DNA of 52,820 nt from Nitrospira lenta (lineage in GTDB: Bacteria; Nitrospirota; Nitrospiria; Nitrospirales; Nitrospiraceae), in NCBI GenBank assembly GCA_945905765.1, contig CAMDPZ010000006.1, positions 1-52,820 on the forward strand. The letters are read 5' to 3'. Within the stretch, counting starts at the first letter, position 1; each line of letters opens with the position of its first letter. The notes under the pieces are model-generated. The model saw nothing but the letters and a program-made list of their open reading frames with translations, was not told the origin of the DNA and did no database searches. A program made the position numbers and the translations under genes. Below, in pieces: positions 8,659 to 17,567 of the stretch.

Positions 8659-9492
8659 CTATCTCAGGTCCTGCGTTGATTTCGACTTGGGGCGTGATCG
8701 TTTCGCGCCGATTGATGGATCAAGAAGCTGTCGACGGATGTCCTGCAGTTCCTTTTTCAATCCTTCCACTTCCGCATTCTTTTGCTGCATTTGCTCCTGC
8801 AAGATACGCAATTGCGTATCCGTCGCGGGTCCTCCTTGATCGGGCTGGACAGGCGCCGCGCTCAGGGCGGCAGGGGCGGCGGGAACTGGAGAGGGGCTTC
8901 GAGGCTGCACGGCTAAGGCCTCGTAGTCGATAATGACCATGTACTCACTATCAGCACCTCTCCGGTAGCTATCCGGTCTTCTGGCAGATTCGGGGCTAAA
9001 GAGGATGGTTTTTGATAGGGCCCGCCCGCCCGCGCCATGCCGAGAGGCAAGGGACAGCCACGGCAACGTTACATAGAGTGACCGTCCGTAAGCATACACC
9101 GTCCCCCTGTGGGTTGCCGCTGAGGTGCGTGGACCTAGACGAAAGCCAATGCGCTGGTCTGATGCTGCTTTCGTAAGGCCTTCTGTCAGGAGTGGTGCAA
9201 AATATTCCACCTCGTCTTCGTTGAATACTCGGACGGACTCCGACTTGCCGCCGACAAGCCTGCCCAAGAGCCCAGATTCTTCTTGGACGGTGATCCCACG
9301 AAGGATTTCCGCCAGCATACCTGGCTGTATACTGATGGGATGAGCGGCCAGAATCGTTCGGTCGGTTGACCGTTCAAGATAGACGGCACCAAGATCCGTT
9401 TCTTTGATGGTAACGTCGAGCAATGTCGTCGAGGCGCAAGCGCCGATGAACAGAAGGCCCGACATACCGAACAACAAAATAGGGTACCGCAT
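8659..9492 (-). CDS. Lipoprotein with C-terminal coiled coil, unknown function
   Basis: 277 residues from the ATG at 9492, chosen because the signal peptide begins there (RYPILLFGMSGLLFIGAC); the in-frame extension to 9624 adds a non-hydrophobic stretch. The lipobox is IGAC, so the mature protein is lipid-anchored. The middle (about 25-195) is a mixed alpha/beta domain I cannot assign. A Pro/Ala-rich linker follows (about 200-225), then a coiled coil (LRILQEQMQQKNAEVEGLKK) and a basic tail. Known: outer-membrane lipoproteins with a C-terminal coil often organise complexes. The gene stands alone upstream of the urea locus and is divergent from it. Confidence 0.7.
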   Translation of the reverse strand: MRYPILLFGMSGLLFIGACASTTLLDVTIKETDLGAVYLERSTDRTILAAHPISIQPGMLAEILRGITVQEESGLLGRLVGGKSESVRVFNEDEVEYFAPLLTEGLTKAASDQRIGFRLGPRTSAATHRGTVYAYGRSLYVTLPWLSLASRHGAGGRALSKTILFSPESARRPDSYRRGADSEYMVIIDYEALAVQPRSPSPVPAAPAALSAAPVQPDQGGPATDTQLRILQEQMQQKNAEVEGLKKELQDIRRQLLDPSIGAKRSRPKSKSTQDLR

Positions 9493-9960
9493 ACTGTACT
9501 GCCTCTCAGGATTTCGCGAGTCTAGCACAGTACGGCGCCCAACCATGCTGCCGTTTACGGGCATCCTCGCTCCTTTATTCCTTACCGCCAGCACCGCAGA
9601 CCTTGCGACACCTGCGTCCCACACTTATTCTTATAAGCATAAGCTCTTGAAATATTATGGCTTATAGCCGCCACAGGATCAGAGCGGCACACGCACTATT
9701 TCGATATTTTTCTTGACAGGTAGATCAATACTTTCTATGGTGCGACGTGTTATGACCCAACGCTGTGTCATAAGTCTCGAAGCGTAGTCCTTCCGTAGTA
9801 GTTCCCCCGTAGACCAGAGTGGCGGACAATGAAGTCCTCCGGCCAAACCGCGGCTTGAGGATTTTTTTGCGTTAGCCTCGCGAGTTGGTTGTTCTGAATG
9901 ACTGGTTACGGCCAGAGGTATCAGAGAACAAATGACTCAGCTAAAAGGAGGCCGATCCGC
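9493..9960. other. Divergent intergenic region upstream of the urea locus
   Basis: 468 nt without a convincing gene. It must carry the promoters of the lipoprotein gene (leftward) and of the porin-urt-ure genes (rightward). The clearest structure is the inverted repeat at 9750-9773, listed separately. A T-rich run lies at about 9860. I found no sequence matching a sigma-54 promoter (GG-N10-GC with TGGCAC/TTGC context). A strong ribosome-binding site (AAAAGGAGG) ends the region at about 9943-9951. Confidence 0.6.
9750..9773. promoter_or_regulatory. Candidate operator: TTATGAC-N10-GTCATAA
   Basis: A perfect 7-bp inverted repeat with a 10-nt spacer, about 190 nt before the porin start codon. 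The size and symmetry suit a dimeric helix-turn-helix regulator. It does not match the NtcA (GTA-N8-TAC) or NtrC consensus as I know them. Which of the two divergent genes it controls is unknown. Confidence 0.45.
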
Positions 9961-11334
9961 ATGAATCCACAACACTCACATGGGCAAACAATTTTCGCAA
10001 TGATAGGGTTGAGTCTCGCGCTCCTGGCGGGAAACATCGTCATGGCTCCGGTCGTCTATGCAGACATCTTTCCGTCAGGCGGAAAGGTCGCGAGTCCAGA
10101 CAACAAGGAGCAATGGATCAGTATTGGAATGGGCGTACGGGCTGAATTCGCCGCGCAAGAGAAAGCAGCCCCAAGCGGCGACAAGTACAGCAACAACTTC
10201 GGCATTCAGAATGCTCGTGTGTATATGAACGGGCAGCTCAATCGATATCTCAAGTTCGAGTTCAACACAGAATGCTTTAACTGCCCCAGCTCAATTAATG
10301 GAGGGGGCGGTGGTAACGGTTCAGGGGGTGGCGCGACCCCAGCGTCGTCGAATTTTTTTGGAGGGAATTCGACCGTTGGCCTTCTCGATGCTATCGGAAA
10401 GTTTGAATATAATTCGTATGCCAATCTGTGGGTAGGGCGTCTGCTCGTGCCGGGGGAACGCGGCGAACTCAACGGTCCTTATTTTCATGCCGTCTTTGAT
10501 GGTTTCAGGACGCCGTTCAACTCCGCTGACTTTAGCGGGCAAATGGGTAAAGGAGGCGCGGGCCTCTATGGCCGTGATAACGGCGCGGTTTTTTGGGGAC
10601 AAGTCGAGCCTGGGTATGGACATCTGCAATATTCGCTCGGAGTGTTTACGGGTTTGCAATCATCGGGGTCTGGTTGTGGTGGCCCCTGCGGACCAAATCA
10701 AAACGGAAGCCTGCTGTATGCTGGCCGTCTGACCTACAACCTGTGGAATGCTGAAAAGAATCCGGGCTATTACACCAGTGGCACCTACTATGGAAAATCA
10801 GGCGATATTCTCGCGCTAGCGGCCGGGTTCAATCATCAGGCTAACGGAGCCGGTTCCTACCAGTTCAGCTCCGACATGACGATCTTGACGGGTGACTTCC
10901 TTCTCGAGAAAGTACTCTCGGACGACATGGGTGTCGTCACGGTCAACGCGGAATTCAAGCGCTACTTTGCCGACTACGATCCGCGCGCCTTCAACAGCGT
11001 CGGAGTTAGTGGCGTGGCTGGTTCATTCGGTAACAACTTCGGAATGTTTCGAGGAAGTTCCTACACGGCGTATGCGTTGTACCTCTTTCCGCAGACGGTT
11101 GGAATTGGACGATTTCAGCCCTACGGACGCTATACCTATATCGCACCCGACCAAAGCACCATACGAAGCGAATGGGAAGGCGGTTTAAATTACGTGATTG
11201 ACGGGTACAACTCGCGCGTGTCCGCCTTCTGGCAGCATGGCGATATTGCGAGCAAGGGTCTAACGAATTATGCGCAACACGCGGGTGGCGATGACGTGAA
11301 TCGATTCGTTCTCGCCGTTCAATTCCAATACTGA
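9961..11334 (+). CDS. Outer-membrane porin-like beta-barrel of the urea locus
   Basis: 457 residues from the ATG at 9961, which follows a near-perfect Shine-Dalgarno sequence (AAAAGGAGG, 9 nt upstream); the frame is open further upstream but lacks that site. A signal peptide ends at about VVYA, giving a mature protein that starts DIFPSGGKV. The rest is rich in Gly, Asn, Tyr and Phe with alternating hydrophobic strands, and it ends in FQY, an aromatic C-terminus typical of outer-membrane barrels. A Gly/Ser-rich loop lies at about residues 107-125 next to a CFNC pair. It precedes urtA by 64 nt. Inference: it lets urea (or short amides) cross the outer membrane; comparable porin genes sit near urea genes in Nitrospira and relatives. 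Confidence 0.8.
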   Translation: MNPQHSHGQTIFAMIGLSLALLAGNIVMAPVVYADIFPSGGKVASPDNKEQWISIGMGVRAEFAAQEKAAPSGDKYSNNFGIQNARVYMNGQLNRYLKFEFNTECFNCPSSINGGGGGNGSGGGATPASSNFFGGNSTVGLLDAIGKFEYNSYANLWVGRLLVPGERGELNGPYFHAVFDGFRTPFNSADFSGQMGKGGAGLYGRDNGAVFWGQVEPGYGHLQYSLGVFTGLQSSGSGCGGPCGPNQNGSLLYAGRLTYNLWNAEKNPGYYTSGTYYGKSGDILALAAGFNHQANGAGSYQFSSDMTILTGDFLLEKVLSDDMGVVTVNAEFKRYFADYDPRAFNSVGVSGVAGSFGNNFGMFRGSSYTAYALYLFPQTVGIGRFQPYGRYTYIAPDQSTIRSEWEGGLNYVIDGYNSRVSAFWQHGDIASKGLTNYAQHAGGDDVNRFVLAVQFQY

Positions 11335-11398
11335 AGCGCAGAACGAGGCACCTGTTGATCACATCACAACGCTAGAATGTAAAAAAGGAGTCCACATC

Positions 11399-12772
11399 AT
11401 GGGTGAAAATCCTACTGACTCAGCAAGCGTCAAAATGACGGCAACAGTATCGAGCGATGACGCCGGATCCTCGCGGCGCGACTTTCTGGCGCAGGGCGCG
11501 CGCATAACCGCCGGAGTTGGGGTTGCGGCATTGCTCGGCAATCTCGGAAATTGGGCGTTGTCGTATGCGGCCGATAAGGAACCGATCAAGATCGGTATTC
11601 TCCATTCGTTGAGTGGCACAATGGCGATCAGCGAAGTGTCGCTACGCGATACCGTGCTGATGGCGGTTGAAGAAATTAACGCCAAGGGCGGCGTGCTGGG
11701 CCGGCAGATTAAACCGGTCATCGTCGATCCGGCCTCGAATTGGGATCTCTTTGCCGAAAAGGCAAAACAATTGCTCCTGCAGGATAAAGTGGCCGTGGTG
11801 TTCGGGTGCTGGACCTCCGTCAGCCGGAAATCGGTGCTGCCGGTGTTCGAGAAGAATAACGGATTGCTCTTCTATCCCGTTCAGTATGAAGGGGAAGAGT
11901 GCTCGCGCAACGTCTTTTATACCGGCGCGGCCGTGAATCAGCAGGCGGTGCCAGCGGTTGAATATCTGATGAGTAAGGAAGGTGGCGGATTCAAGAAGTT
12001 CTATCTGCTCGGAACGGACTATGTGTATCCGCGTACGACGAACAAAATCCTCCGCGCTATGCTGCTCGCCAAAAAAGTGCCAGAAGCGAGCATCATGGAG
12101 GAGTACACGCCCTTCCATCATCAGGATTATCAAACCATCGTCGGGAAGATTAAGAAGTTTTCAGCCGGCGGTGGCGCGGCGGTCATCAGCACGATTAACG
12201 GCGACAGCAATGTGCCGTTCTACAAGGAGTTTGCGAATCAGGGGCTGCGCGCCGAAGATGCCCCGATCATCGCGTTCAGTGTAGCGGAAGATGAACTGCG
12301 GGGCATGGATACCTCAGCCCTCGCCGGCCATCTAGCTGCCTGGAACTACTATCAGAGCGTGGAGACTCCACAGAACAAGCAGTTCGTCGCAAACTTCAAA
12401 GCCTACTGCAAGAAGAACAACTTGCCAGACGGCGACAAGCGGGTGACGGATGATCCGATTGAAGCGGCGTATTTTGGTGTTCATATTTGGAAGCAGGCGG
12501 TTGAGAAAGCCGGCTCCATCGATGTCGACAAAGTGCGCAAGGCGGTCTATGGTCAGAAGTTCCTCGCGCCGGGCGGAGAGATTATGATGGATCCGGGGAA
12601 TCAGCATACCCATAAACCGGTTTTGATCGGCGAAATTCTCAAAAACGGTCAGTTTAAGATTGTCTCGCGCTCAAAAGGGCTCGTGAAGCCGGAGCCCTGG
12701 AGTGAGTACACCAGCCCCGATAAGGGCTGCGACTGGATCACGCATCAAGGCACGTACTCAAAGAAGGGCTGA
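11399..12772 (+). CDS. urtA: Urea ABC transporter, substrate-binding protein
   Basis: 457 residues; ATG preceded by AAAAAAGGAG. Residues 25-29 (SRRDF) plus the hydrophobic stretch to about residue 55 form a twin-arginine (Tat) signal, so the protein is probably exported folded. The mature part, from IKIGILHSLSGTMAISE, is a type I periplasmic binding fold of the branched-chain amino-acid/amide family. Known: UrtA captures urea at low concentration for UrtBC. Supporting features are the cysteine/tryptophan-rich early segment VVFGCWTSVSRKSVLPV and YPVQYEGEECSRN, both typical of urea/amide binders. It is followed by a 122-nt gap with a stable hairpin before urtB, which may set UrtA well above the membrane subunits. 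Confidence 0.95.
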   Translation: MGENPTDSASVKMTATVSSDDAGSSRRDFLAQGARITAGVGVAALLGNLGNWALSYAADKEPIKIGILHSLSGTMAISEVSLRDTVLMAVEEINAKGGVLGRQIKPVIVDPASNWDLFAEKAKQLLLQDKVAVVFGCWTSVSRKSVLPVFEKNNGLLFYPVQYEGEECSRNVFYTGAAVNQQAVPAVEYLMSKEGGGFKKFYLLGTDYVYPRTTNKILRAMLLAKKVPEASIMEEYTPFHHQDYQTIVGKIKKFSAGGGAAVISTINGDSNVPFYKEFANQGLRAEDAPIIAFSVAEDELRGMDTSALAGHLAAWNYYQSVETPQNKQFVANFKAYCKKNNLPDGDKRVTDDPIEAAYFGVHIWKQAVEKAGSIDVDKVRKAVYGQKFLAPGGEIMMDPGNQHTHKPVLIGEILKNGQFKIVSRSKGLVKPEPWSEYTSPDKGCDWITHQGTYSKKG

Positions 12773-12803
12773 GAGCGGTACGCAGTTTCTCCGTCGAGCT
12801 AGC

Positions 12804-12849
12804 CCAGCCGTTCCGGGCCATCCCCGCAAAGGGGATCCGGGGCGGCTGG
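12804..12849 (+). promoter_or_regulatory. Hairpin between urtA and urtB (attenuator or processing site)
   Basis: The arms CCAGCCGTTCCGGGCCATCC.. and ..GGGGATCCGGGGCGGCTGG form a GC-rich imperfect stem with a GCAAA loop, extended by CTAG bases outside. No strong U-run follows (the sequence continues TTTGGCCTAAAAATG). In binding-protein transporters such intercistronic hairpins commonly stabilise the upstream message or partly stop transcription; that role is inferred here. Confidence 0.5.
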
Positions 12850-12894
12850 AGCCTAGTTTGGCCTAAAAATGAACATGATGGATGTAGAGTACTG

Positions 12895-14469
12895 ATGGCA
12901 CTATCACGGGTTCGTACGGGAATCGTCGCACTGATATTCGCCGTAGGCCTGTGCCAAAGCTTTTCGGTGCAGGCAACCGACCTGGATACCGTAAATTTTT
13001 CTTCCGTCGCGAGTGCCACCGAGTTGGAAGACATGCGTGCGCGCGTTGCGCGGCTTGCTGGGGAAGATGCGGCCGTGCAACAGCAGGCGTTGCGCGCGTT
13101 GGTCGAGGTGGGTGATGTGGCGACACTCGATCGGTTGGAGCAGGTGCTTGAGAATGCCGATCGCGCCACCCGTGTGGCGGTGAAGCCGATTAAGACCCTG
13201 CTGAAGAACAAACTCAGTCTGACCAGCAACGATGAAGCCGTCAGGCGCGCGGCGGCCAGTGACCTTGGCGCATCCGGCCAAGCAGTGGCCGTCCCCTGGC
13301 TGGAGGCCGCGGCGGCTAGGGAGCCACAGTATTGGGTCCGCTATGCCATGGAAGAGTCGGCCGCGTTGCTCAGCCTTGTCGGGGAAGATCCCGTAGCGCG
13401 GGCGGCGGCGGCCAGAACGCTGGGAGAGCTGAAAAGCCAGAATGCGCTCCCGGCACTGAAAGAACTGGCACAGCAGTTGTCCGGCGGGGCCGGTGCGCTC
13501 AACGCTAACAATCTGGTCCGATCCGCCGTCACAACGGCGATCGAGCGGATCGAGGTCTGGAGTGTCTGGGCCGGCGTATTTGAAACCCTCTTTCGTGCCG
13601 TGAGCCTCAGCTCTATTCTCTTGATTATGTCACTGGGCCTGGCGATTGTCTTCGGTCTCATGGGGGTCATCAACATGGCTCACGGCGAGCTCATGATGGT
13701 GGGGGCCTATGCCACCTTCATGACGCAAGAGCTCTTCAGGGCCTATCTGCCCCCCTCAATCTTCGACGCCTATTTTCTTGCCTCACTACCCATCGCGTTT
13801 CTGGTGGCTGGGGCCTTCGGCCTGTTTCTCGAAGCCACCGTGATCCGCTTTCTGTACGGCCATCCCCTAGAAACGATGCTAGCGACTTGGGGCGTCAGCC
13901 TGGTGCTTATTCAACTCGCGCGCGTCCTGTTCGGAGATTTGACCGCTGTGACGGCACCGGCCTGGTTGCGCGGTGGCGCGCAAATGCTGGCCGGCGTCTA
14001 TCTCCCCTACAATCGGCTATTTATCATTGTGCTGTCGATCGTCTGTGTTGTTGGGATTTATACGGTGCTCTTTTGCTCGAACCTCGGGCTGCGGGTCCGG
14101 GCGGTCACCCAGAATCGCAATATGAGCGCCTGCTTGGGAATTCCGACCCGAACCGTCGATGCCTACACCTTTGCGTTCGGCTCTGGGTTGGCGGGGCTTG
14201 CCGGCTGTGCGCTCACGCTGGTCGGCAACGTCGAACCCGGCCTAGGGCAGAATTACATCGTCGACTCATTCATGGTGGTGGTGACAGGTGGTGTCGGCAA
14301 ACTAGCCGGCACAATCGTAGCGGCATTAGGTATCGGCAGCCTGAATAAATTTCTTGAGCCAAGTTTTGGCGCGGTCTATGGCAAAGTCCTCATCCTAGGG
14401 CTGGTTCTCTTGTTCCTACAACTCCGTCCGTCCGGGCTCTTTGCCGTCAAGGGGCGCCATGCGGATTAG
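12895..14469 (+). CDS. urtB: Urea ABC transporter permease UrtB
   Basis: 524 residues. The first about 215 residues are soluble after a signal-like segment (about 9-26): repeated helical pairs (ALRALVEVGD, AAAREPQYW, ARTLGELKSQNALPALKEL) resemble HEAT-like repeats and probably lie in the periplasm. From about residue 230 a LivH-type permease begins: ILLIMSLGLAIVFGLMGVIN, then NMAHGELMMVGAYATF, and later GTIVAALGIG. Known: UrtB with UrtC forms the membrane channel of the urea importer, and the long N-terminal region is a feature of the UrtB family. The gene overlaps urtC by 11 nt (urtC starts at 14459). Confidence 0.94.
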   Translation: MALSRVRTGIVALIFAVGLCQSFSVQATDLDTVNFSSVASATELEDMRARVARLAGEDAAVQQQALRALVEVGDVATLDRLEQVLENADRATRVAVKPIKTLLKNKLSLTSNDEAVRRAAASDLGASGQAVAVPWLEAAAAREPQYWVRYAMEESAALLSLVGEDPVARAAAARTLGELKSQNALPALKELAQQLSGGAGALNANNLVRSAVTTAIERIEVWSVWAGVFETLFRAVSLSSILLIMSLGLAIVFGLMGVINMAHGELMMVGAYATFMTQELFRAYLPPSIFDAYFLASLPIAFLVAGAFGLFLEATVIRFLYGHPLETMLATWGVSLVLIQLARVLFGDLTAVTAPAWLRGGAQMLAGVYLPYNRLFIIVLSIVCVVGIYTVLFCSNLGLRVRAVTQNRNMSACLGIPTRTVDAYTFAFGSGLAGLAGCALTLVGNVEPGLGQNYIVDSFMVVVTGGVGKLAGTIVAALGIGSLNKFLEPSFGAVYGKVLILGLVLLFLQLRPSGLFAVKGRHAD

Positions 14470-15625
14470 CTGGAGCAATACGAGCCACCCAGCTAGCGAC
14501 GGGCAGCCGATCGGAGTACGCCCGAACGGTGTCTTCTGGCTGATCGGACTGTTCCTCCTCGTCATCCTCCCAACGTTGAACGTTCTGCCTGGTGAGGACT
14601 CGTGGCTGTATGTTTCGGACTTCACGCTAAACCGGTTCGGGAAGTTTCTCGCCTTTGCCATTCTGGCTCTTGGGCTCGACCTCATCTGGGGCTACACCGG
14701 CATTCTGAGCCTCGGGCAGGGCGTTTTTTTCGGCATCGGTGCCTACTGCATTGGAATGCATCTGATGTTGACGATTGGCTCGGAAAGCGTTTATGGCAGC
14801 GCGTTGCCCGATTTCATGGTGTGGAATCAGGTCAAGGAACTCCCCGTCTTCTGGGCGCCCTTCCACAGCTTTCTTGCGGCGGTGGGGTTAGGCATTCTCC
14901 TGCCGATGCTGAGCGCCTGGATCTTTGGCCTGCTGGCGTTTCGGAGTCGGATCAAGGGCGTGTATTTCGCCATTATCACGCAGGCCGTGGCCTTATCCGC
15001 CTGGCTGGTTTTCAACCGCAACGAAACGAACTTGGGTGGGACCAACGGACTGACCGATTTCAAGCAGCTGCTAGGATTTCGTCTGAGCGAGCCAGGGACG
15101 CAGCGGATGCTTTATGTAGTGACCGTGCTGGCGTTAGGTGGGGCATATTTTCTCTGCCGGTGGATCATTCAGTCGCGAACGGGCAAGGTGCTACTCGCTA
15201 TCCGCGACAGCGAGCAGCGCGTCCTGTTCTCCGGATACTCGCCAGCGAACTATAAAGTCTTCGTGTTCGTGGTATCGGCAGGGCTCGCGGGACTCGCCGG
15301 GTTGTTGTATGTGCCGCAAGTGGGGATTATCACTCCGGGGCAGATCGGCGTGCTCCCTTCACTCGAAATGGTAATCTGGGTGGCCGTGGGTGGACGAGGC
15401 ACCTTGGTTGGCGCCATCATTGGCGCAATCAGTGTCAATTTTGGTCGCAGTCTTTTGACGAATTATTTCCCTGAACTCTGGCCCTTCTTTCTGGGAGGGC
15501 TCTTCATCGCAGTCGTGCTGCTATTTCCTGATGGCTTAGTTGGGCTGATGCGGTACATGAAGCCCGATGCGATCCGGAGCTTGCTTGTGAAGGCCCCCCG
15601 CGCGCAGGACGAGGCACGGCCATGA
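14459..15625 (+). CDS. urtC: Urea ABC transporter permease UrtC
   Basis: 388 residues from the ATG at 14459, inside the end of urtB; an in-frame TTG at 14441 is possible but less likely. About nine membrane segments of the LivM type. Family landmarks seen: LAFAILALGLDLIWGYTGIL and LSLGQGVFFGIGAY near the N-terminus, and GGRGTLVGAIIGA near the C-terminus. It pairs with UrtB to form the permease. The stop overlaps the start of urtD (ATGA at 15622-15625), which implies coupled translation. Confidence 0.95.
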   Translation: MRISWSNTSHPASDGQPIGVRPNGVFWLIGLFLLVILPTLNVLPGEDSWLYVSDFTLNRFGKFLAFAILALGLDLIWGYTGILSLGQGVFFGIGAYCIGMHLMLTIGSESVYGSALPDFMVWNQVKELPVFWAPFHSFLAAVGLGILLPMLSAWIFGLLAFRSRIKGVYFAIITQAVALSAWLVFNRNETNLGGTNGLTDFKQLLGFRLSEPGTQRMLYVVTVLALGGAYFLCRWIIQSRTGKVLLAIRDSEQRVLFSGYSPANYKVFVFVVSAGLAGLAGLLYVPQVGIITPGQIGVLPSLEMVIWVAVGGRGTLVGAIIGAISVNFGRSLLTNYFPELWPFFLGGLFIAVVLLFPDGLVGLMRYMKPDAIRSLLVKAPRAQDEARP

Positions 15626-16386
15626 GCGACAAGGGCTCGATCATCTACCTGGAAGGCGTCGTCGTCGATTACGACGGGTTTAAGGCGCTGAACCATTTGA
15701 ACTTCATCGTCAACTACAATGAATTGCGCGTCGTCATCGGACCAAACGGAGCGGGCAAGACGACGCTCCTCGATGTGATTTGCGGCAAGACGAAGCCCTC
15801 ACGCGGCCGTGTCATCTTCAGCAAGGATGTCGATCTAATCGGGAAGCCGGAAGATGAGATTGCGAAGTTGGGGATCGGCCGCAAGTTTCAGGCTCCCTCG
15901 ATCTACGGCAACCTGACGGTCTGGGAAAATCTCGATTTGTCGTTGAAGCGGGACAGTAAAGGGGTCTTCCCCACGCTTCTCAGCCGATCCACTCCTACCG
16001 AGCGCGAGAGGATTGCAACGACGTTGGAAACGATTGGACTGCGGGACCATCCATACCGGCGGGCGGGATCGCTCTCGCATGGACAGAAACAGTGGCTGGA
16101 GATTGGCATGGTGATTCTGCAGGATCCTGCGCTGTTACTCGTCGACGAACCGGTCGCCGGCATGACGGACAAAGAAACGGAGCAGACGGGTGTCTTGCTC
16201 CAAGCCCTGGCGGAGAAGCACGCAGTGATTGTCATTGAACATGATATGGAATTTGTTAGGCAGATTGCCCGCACGGTTACGGTGTTGCATGAGGGGACTG
16301 TGATCTGTGAGGGCTCGGTCGATGTCGTGCAAGCGGACAGTCGGGTTCAGGAAATTTATCTAGGACGTCAGAAGGTTGGCCACTAG
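15622..16386 (+). CDS. urtD: Urea ABC transporter ATPase UrtD
   Basis: 254 residues. Walker A is GPNGAGKTT; the signature region is SLSHGQKQWLEIGM (the LSGGQ variant LSHGQ is usual in UrtD/LivG proteins); Walker B is ALLLVDEPVAGM; the switch His lies in VIEHDMEFVRQ. Known: one of the two cytoplasmic ATPases that power urea import. It starts by ATGA overlap with urtC and is followed after 2 nt by urtE, so both are translated from the same message. Length is normal for LivG-type ATPases. Confidence 0.95.
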   Translation: MSDKGSIIYLEGVVVDYDGFKALNHLNFIVNYNELRVVIGPNGAGKTTLLDVICGKTKPSRGRVIFSKDVDLIGKPEDEIAKLGIGRKFQAPSIYGNLTVWENLDLSLKRDSKGVFPTLLSRSTPTERERIATTLETIGLRDHPYRRAGSLSHGQKQWLEIGMVILQDPALLLVDEPVAGMTDKETEQTGVLLQALAEKHAVIVIEHDMEFVRQIARTVTVLHEGTVICEGSVDVVQADSRVQEIYLGRQKVGH

Positions 16387-16388
16387 CC

Positions 16389-17099
16389 ATGCTGCAGCTG
16401 CACCGCATCAACGTCTACTATGGCGAGAGCCATATTCTGCGCGACGTCTCGTTCACGATTGAGGCGGGACAGGTCGCTTGTCTGATGGGGCGCAACGGGG
16501 TGGGCAAGACCACTACCTTGAAGGCCATTATGGGCCTGTTACCGGTGCGATCCGGGGCGATTGTGATGGACGGGGCGGATATCACCACAGGAGCGACGGA
16601 CCGTCGGGCGAGAAAAGGACTGGTTTATGTCCCCCAAGGACGTGAGATTATTCCGCATCTGACCGTACGGGAAAACCTCCAGCTCGGATTCTGGGCGCAA
16701 GGCACGAAGAGCGATCGAACTGCCGAGAAAGCCGCCTTCGATGAGGTGTATCAGTTGTTCCCGAAGCTCACCCAAATTCTTGAGCGGCCCGGCGGGGTCT
16801 TGAGTGGTGGAGAGCAACAACAATTAGCGATTGGCCGTGCGATCCTCTCCGCCCCTAAAGTCCTCTTGCTCGATGAGCCGACAGAAGGTATTCAGCCCTC
16901 CGTCGTCGATCAGATTGAAGACGTCATTATCGGCTTTAAAAAAACTAGGCGTTTCGCTATCCTCCTCGTGGAGCAGGGCCTGCACTTTGCCGCCCGGCTG
17001 GCCGATGCCTACGTCATCATGGCCAAGGGAGCGGTGGTAGCCGCGGGCAGGACGAATGAATTGAGCGCCGACGAGGTCAAGCGGCATTTGGTAGTGTGA
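16389..17099 (+). CDS. urtE: Urea ABC transporter ATPase UrtE
   Basis: 236 residues, LivF type. Walker A is GRNGVGKTT; the signature is LSGGEQQQLAIGRAI; Walker B is VLLLDEPTEGIQPS, whose IQPS ending is characteristic of this subfamily; the switch segment is LLVEQGLHFA (Gln in place of the usual His, again typical for LivF/UrtE). It completes the importer. The 155-nt gap to ureA holds a REP-like element and a purine-rich stretch, so urease genes may also have their own promoter or a processing point there. Confidence 0.95.
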   Translation: MLQLHRINVYYGESHILRDVSFTIEAGQVACLMGRNGVGKTTTLKAIMGLLPVRSGAIVMDGADITTGATDRRARKGLVYVPQGREIIPHLTVRENLQLGFWAQGTKSDRTAEKAAFDEVYQLFPKLTQILERPGGVLSGGEQQQLAIGRAILSAPKVLLLDEPTEGIQPSVVDQIEDVIIGFKKTRRFAILLVEQGLHFAARLADAYVIMAKGAVVAAGRTNELSADEVKRHLVV

Positions 17100-17174
17100 G
17101 CGATCAGGCTGCAGGTGTTTTCTCTTTCCTTGCTGCTTGCGCACACAGAATCCATTAGAGCGCCCGAGGGTGGG

Positions 17175-17197
17175 CTGTGCTCGCTCAACGCGCGCAG
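17175..17197 (-). repeat. REP-like core, copy 2, between urtE and ureA
   Basis: On the minus strand the sequence CTGCGCGCGTTGAGCGAGCA (17197 downwards) matches the core of the palindrome at 1754-1774 and of 52600-52620, with few differences. It is flanked by GC-rich partial palindromes. It sits inside the otherwise continuous urt-ure gene run, so it is transcribed if urtE and ureA share a message. Confidence 0.55.
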
Positions 17198-17254
17198 GAG
17201 AGAATACCCCCGCAGCCCTAGAGGGTCACGGGCGAGGATGGGAGTGAGGGGATT

Positions 17255-17557
17255 ATGCATTTGACGCCGAGAGAGCAGGAAAAGCTCCTAATTTATGTTG
17301 CGGCCAATCTGGCCAAGGAACGCAAGGCACGCGGGTTAAAATTGAATTATCCGGAGACGATGGCGTTTCTCGCTGCGGCAATTCTAGAAGGGATTCGCGA
17401 CGGACGCTCCGTATCGGATTTAATGAGCTATGGCGCGACGTTATTGAAAAAAAGTGATGTGATGCCCGGCGTGGGAGAGATGATTCCCGAGATTCAAATA
17501 GAAGGCACGTTCCCCGACGGAACAAAACTTGTGACGGTTCACGAGCCGATTCGATAG
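17255..17557 (+). CDS. ureA: Urease gamma subunit
   Basis: 100 residues, the normal length for the separate bacterial gamma subunit. Landmarks: the start [19 protein letters not shown], the internal [20 protein letters not shown], and [10 protein letters not shown] followed by [20 protein letters not shown]. Known: UreA, UreB and UreC form the (alpha-beta-gamma)3 urease; UreA contributes to trimer packing, not to the active site. A purine-rich leader with GGGAGTGAGGGG lies just before the ATG and serves as ribosome-binding site. It is followed after 10 nt by ureB. Confidence 0.97.
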   Translation: MHLTPREQEKLLIYVAANLAKERKARGLKLNYPETMAFLAAAILEGIRDGRSVSDLMSYGATLLKKSDVMPGVGEMIPEIQIEGTFPDGTKLVTVHEPIR

Positions 17558-17567
17558 GTGGTGCCAC

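Noticed and set aside
9840-9960. Sigma-54 promoter upstream of the porin gene
   Set aside because: GG and GC pairs near 9857-9870 are not at the required 10-nt spacing and lack the TGGCAC/TTGC context.
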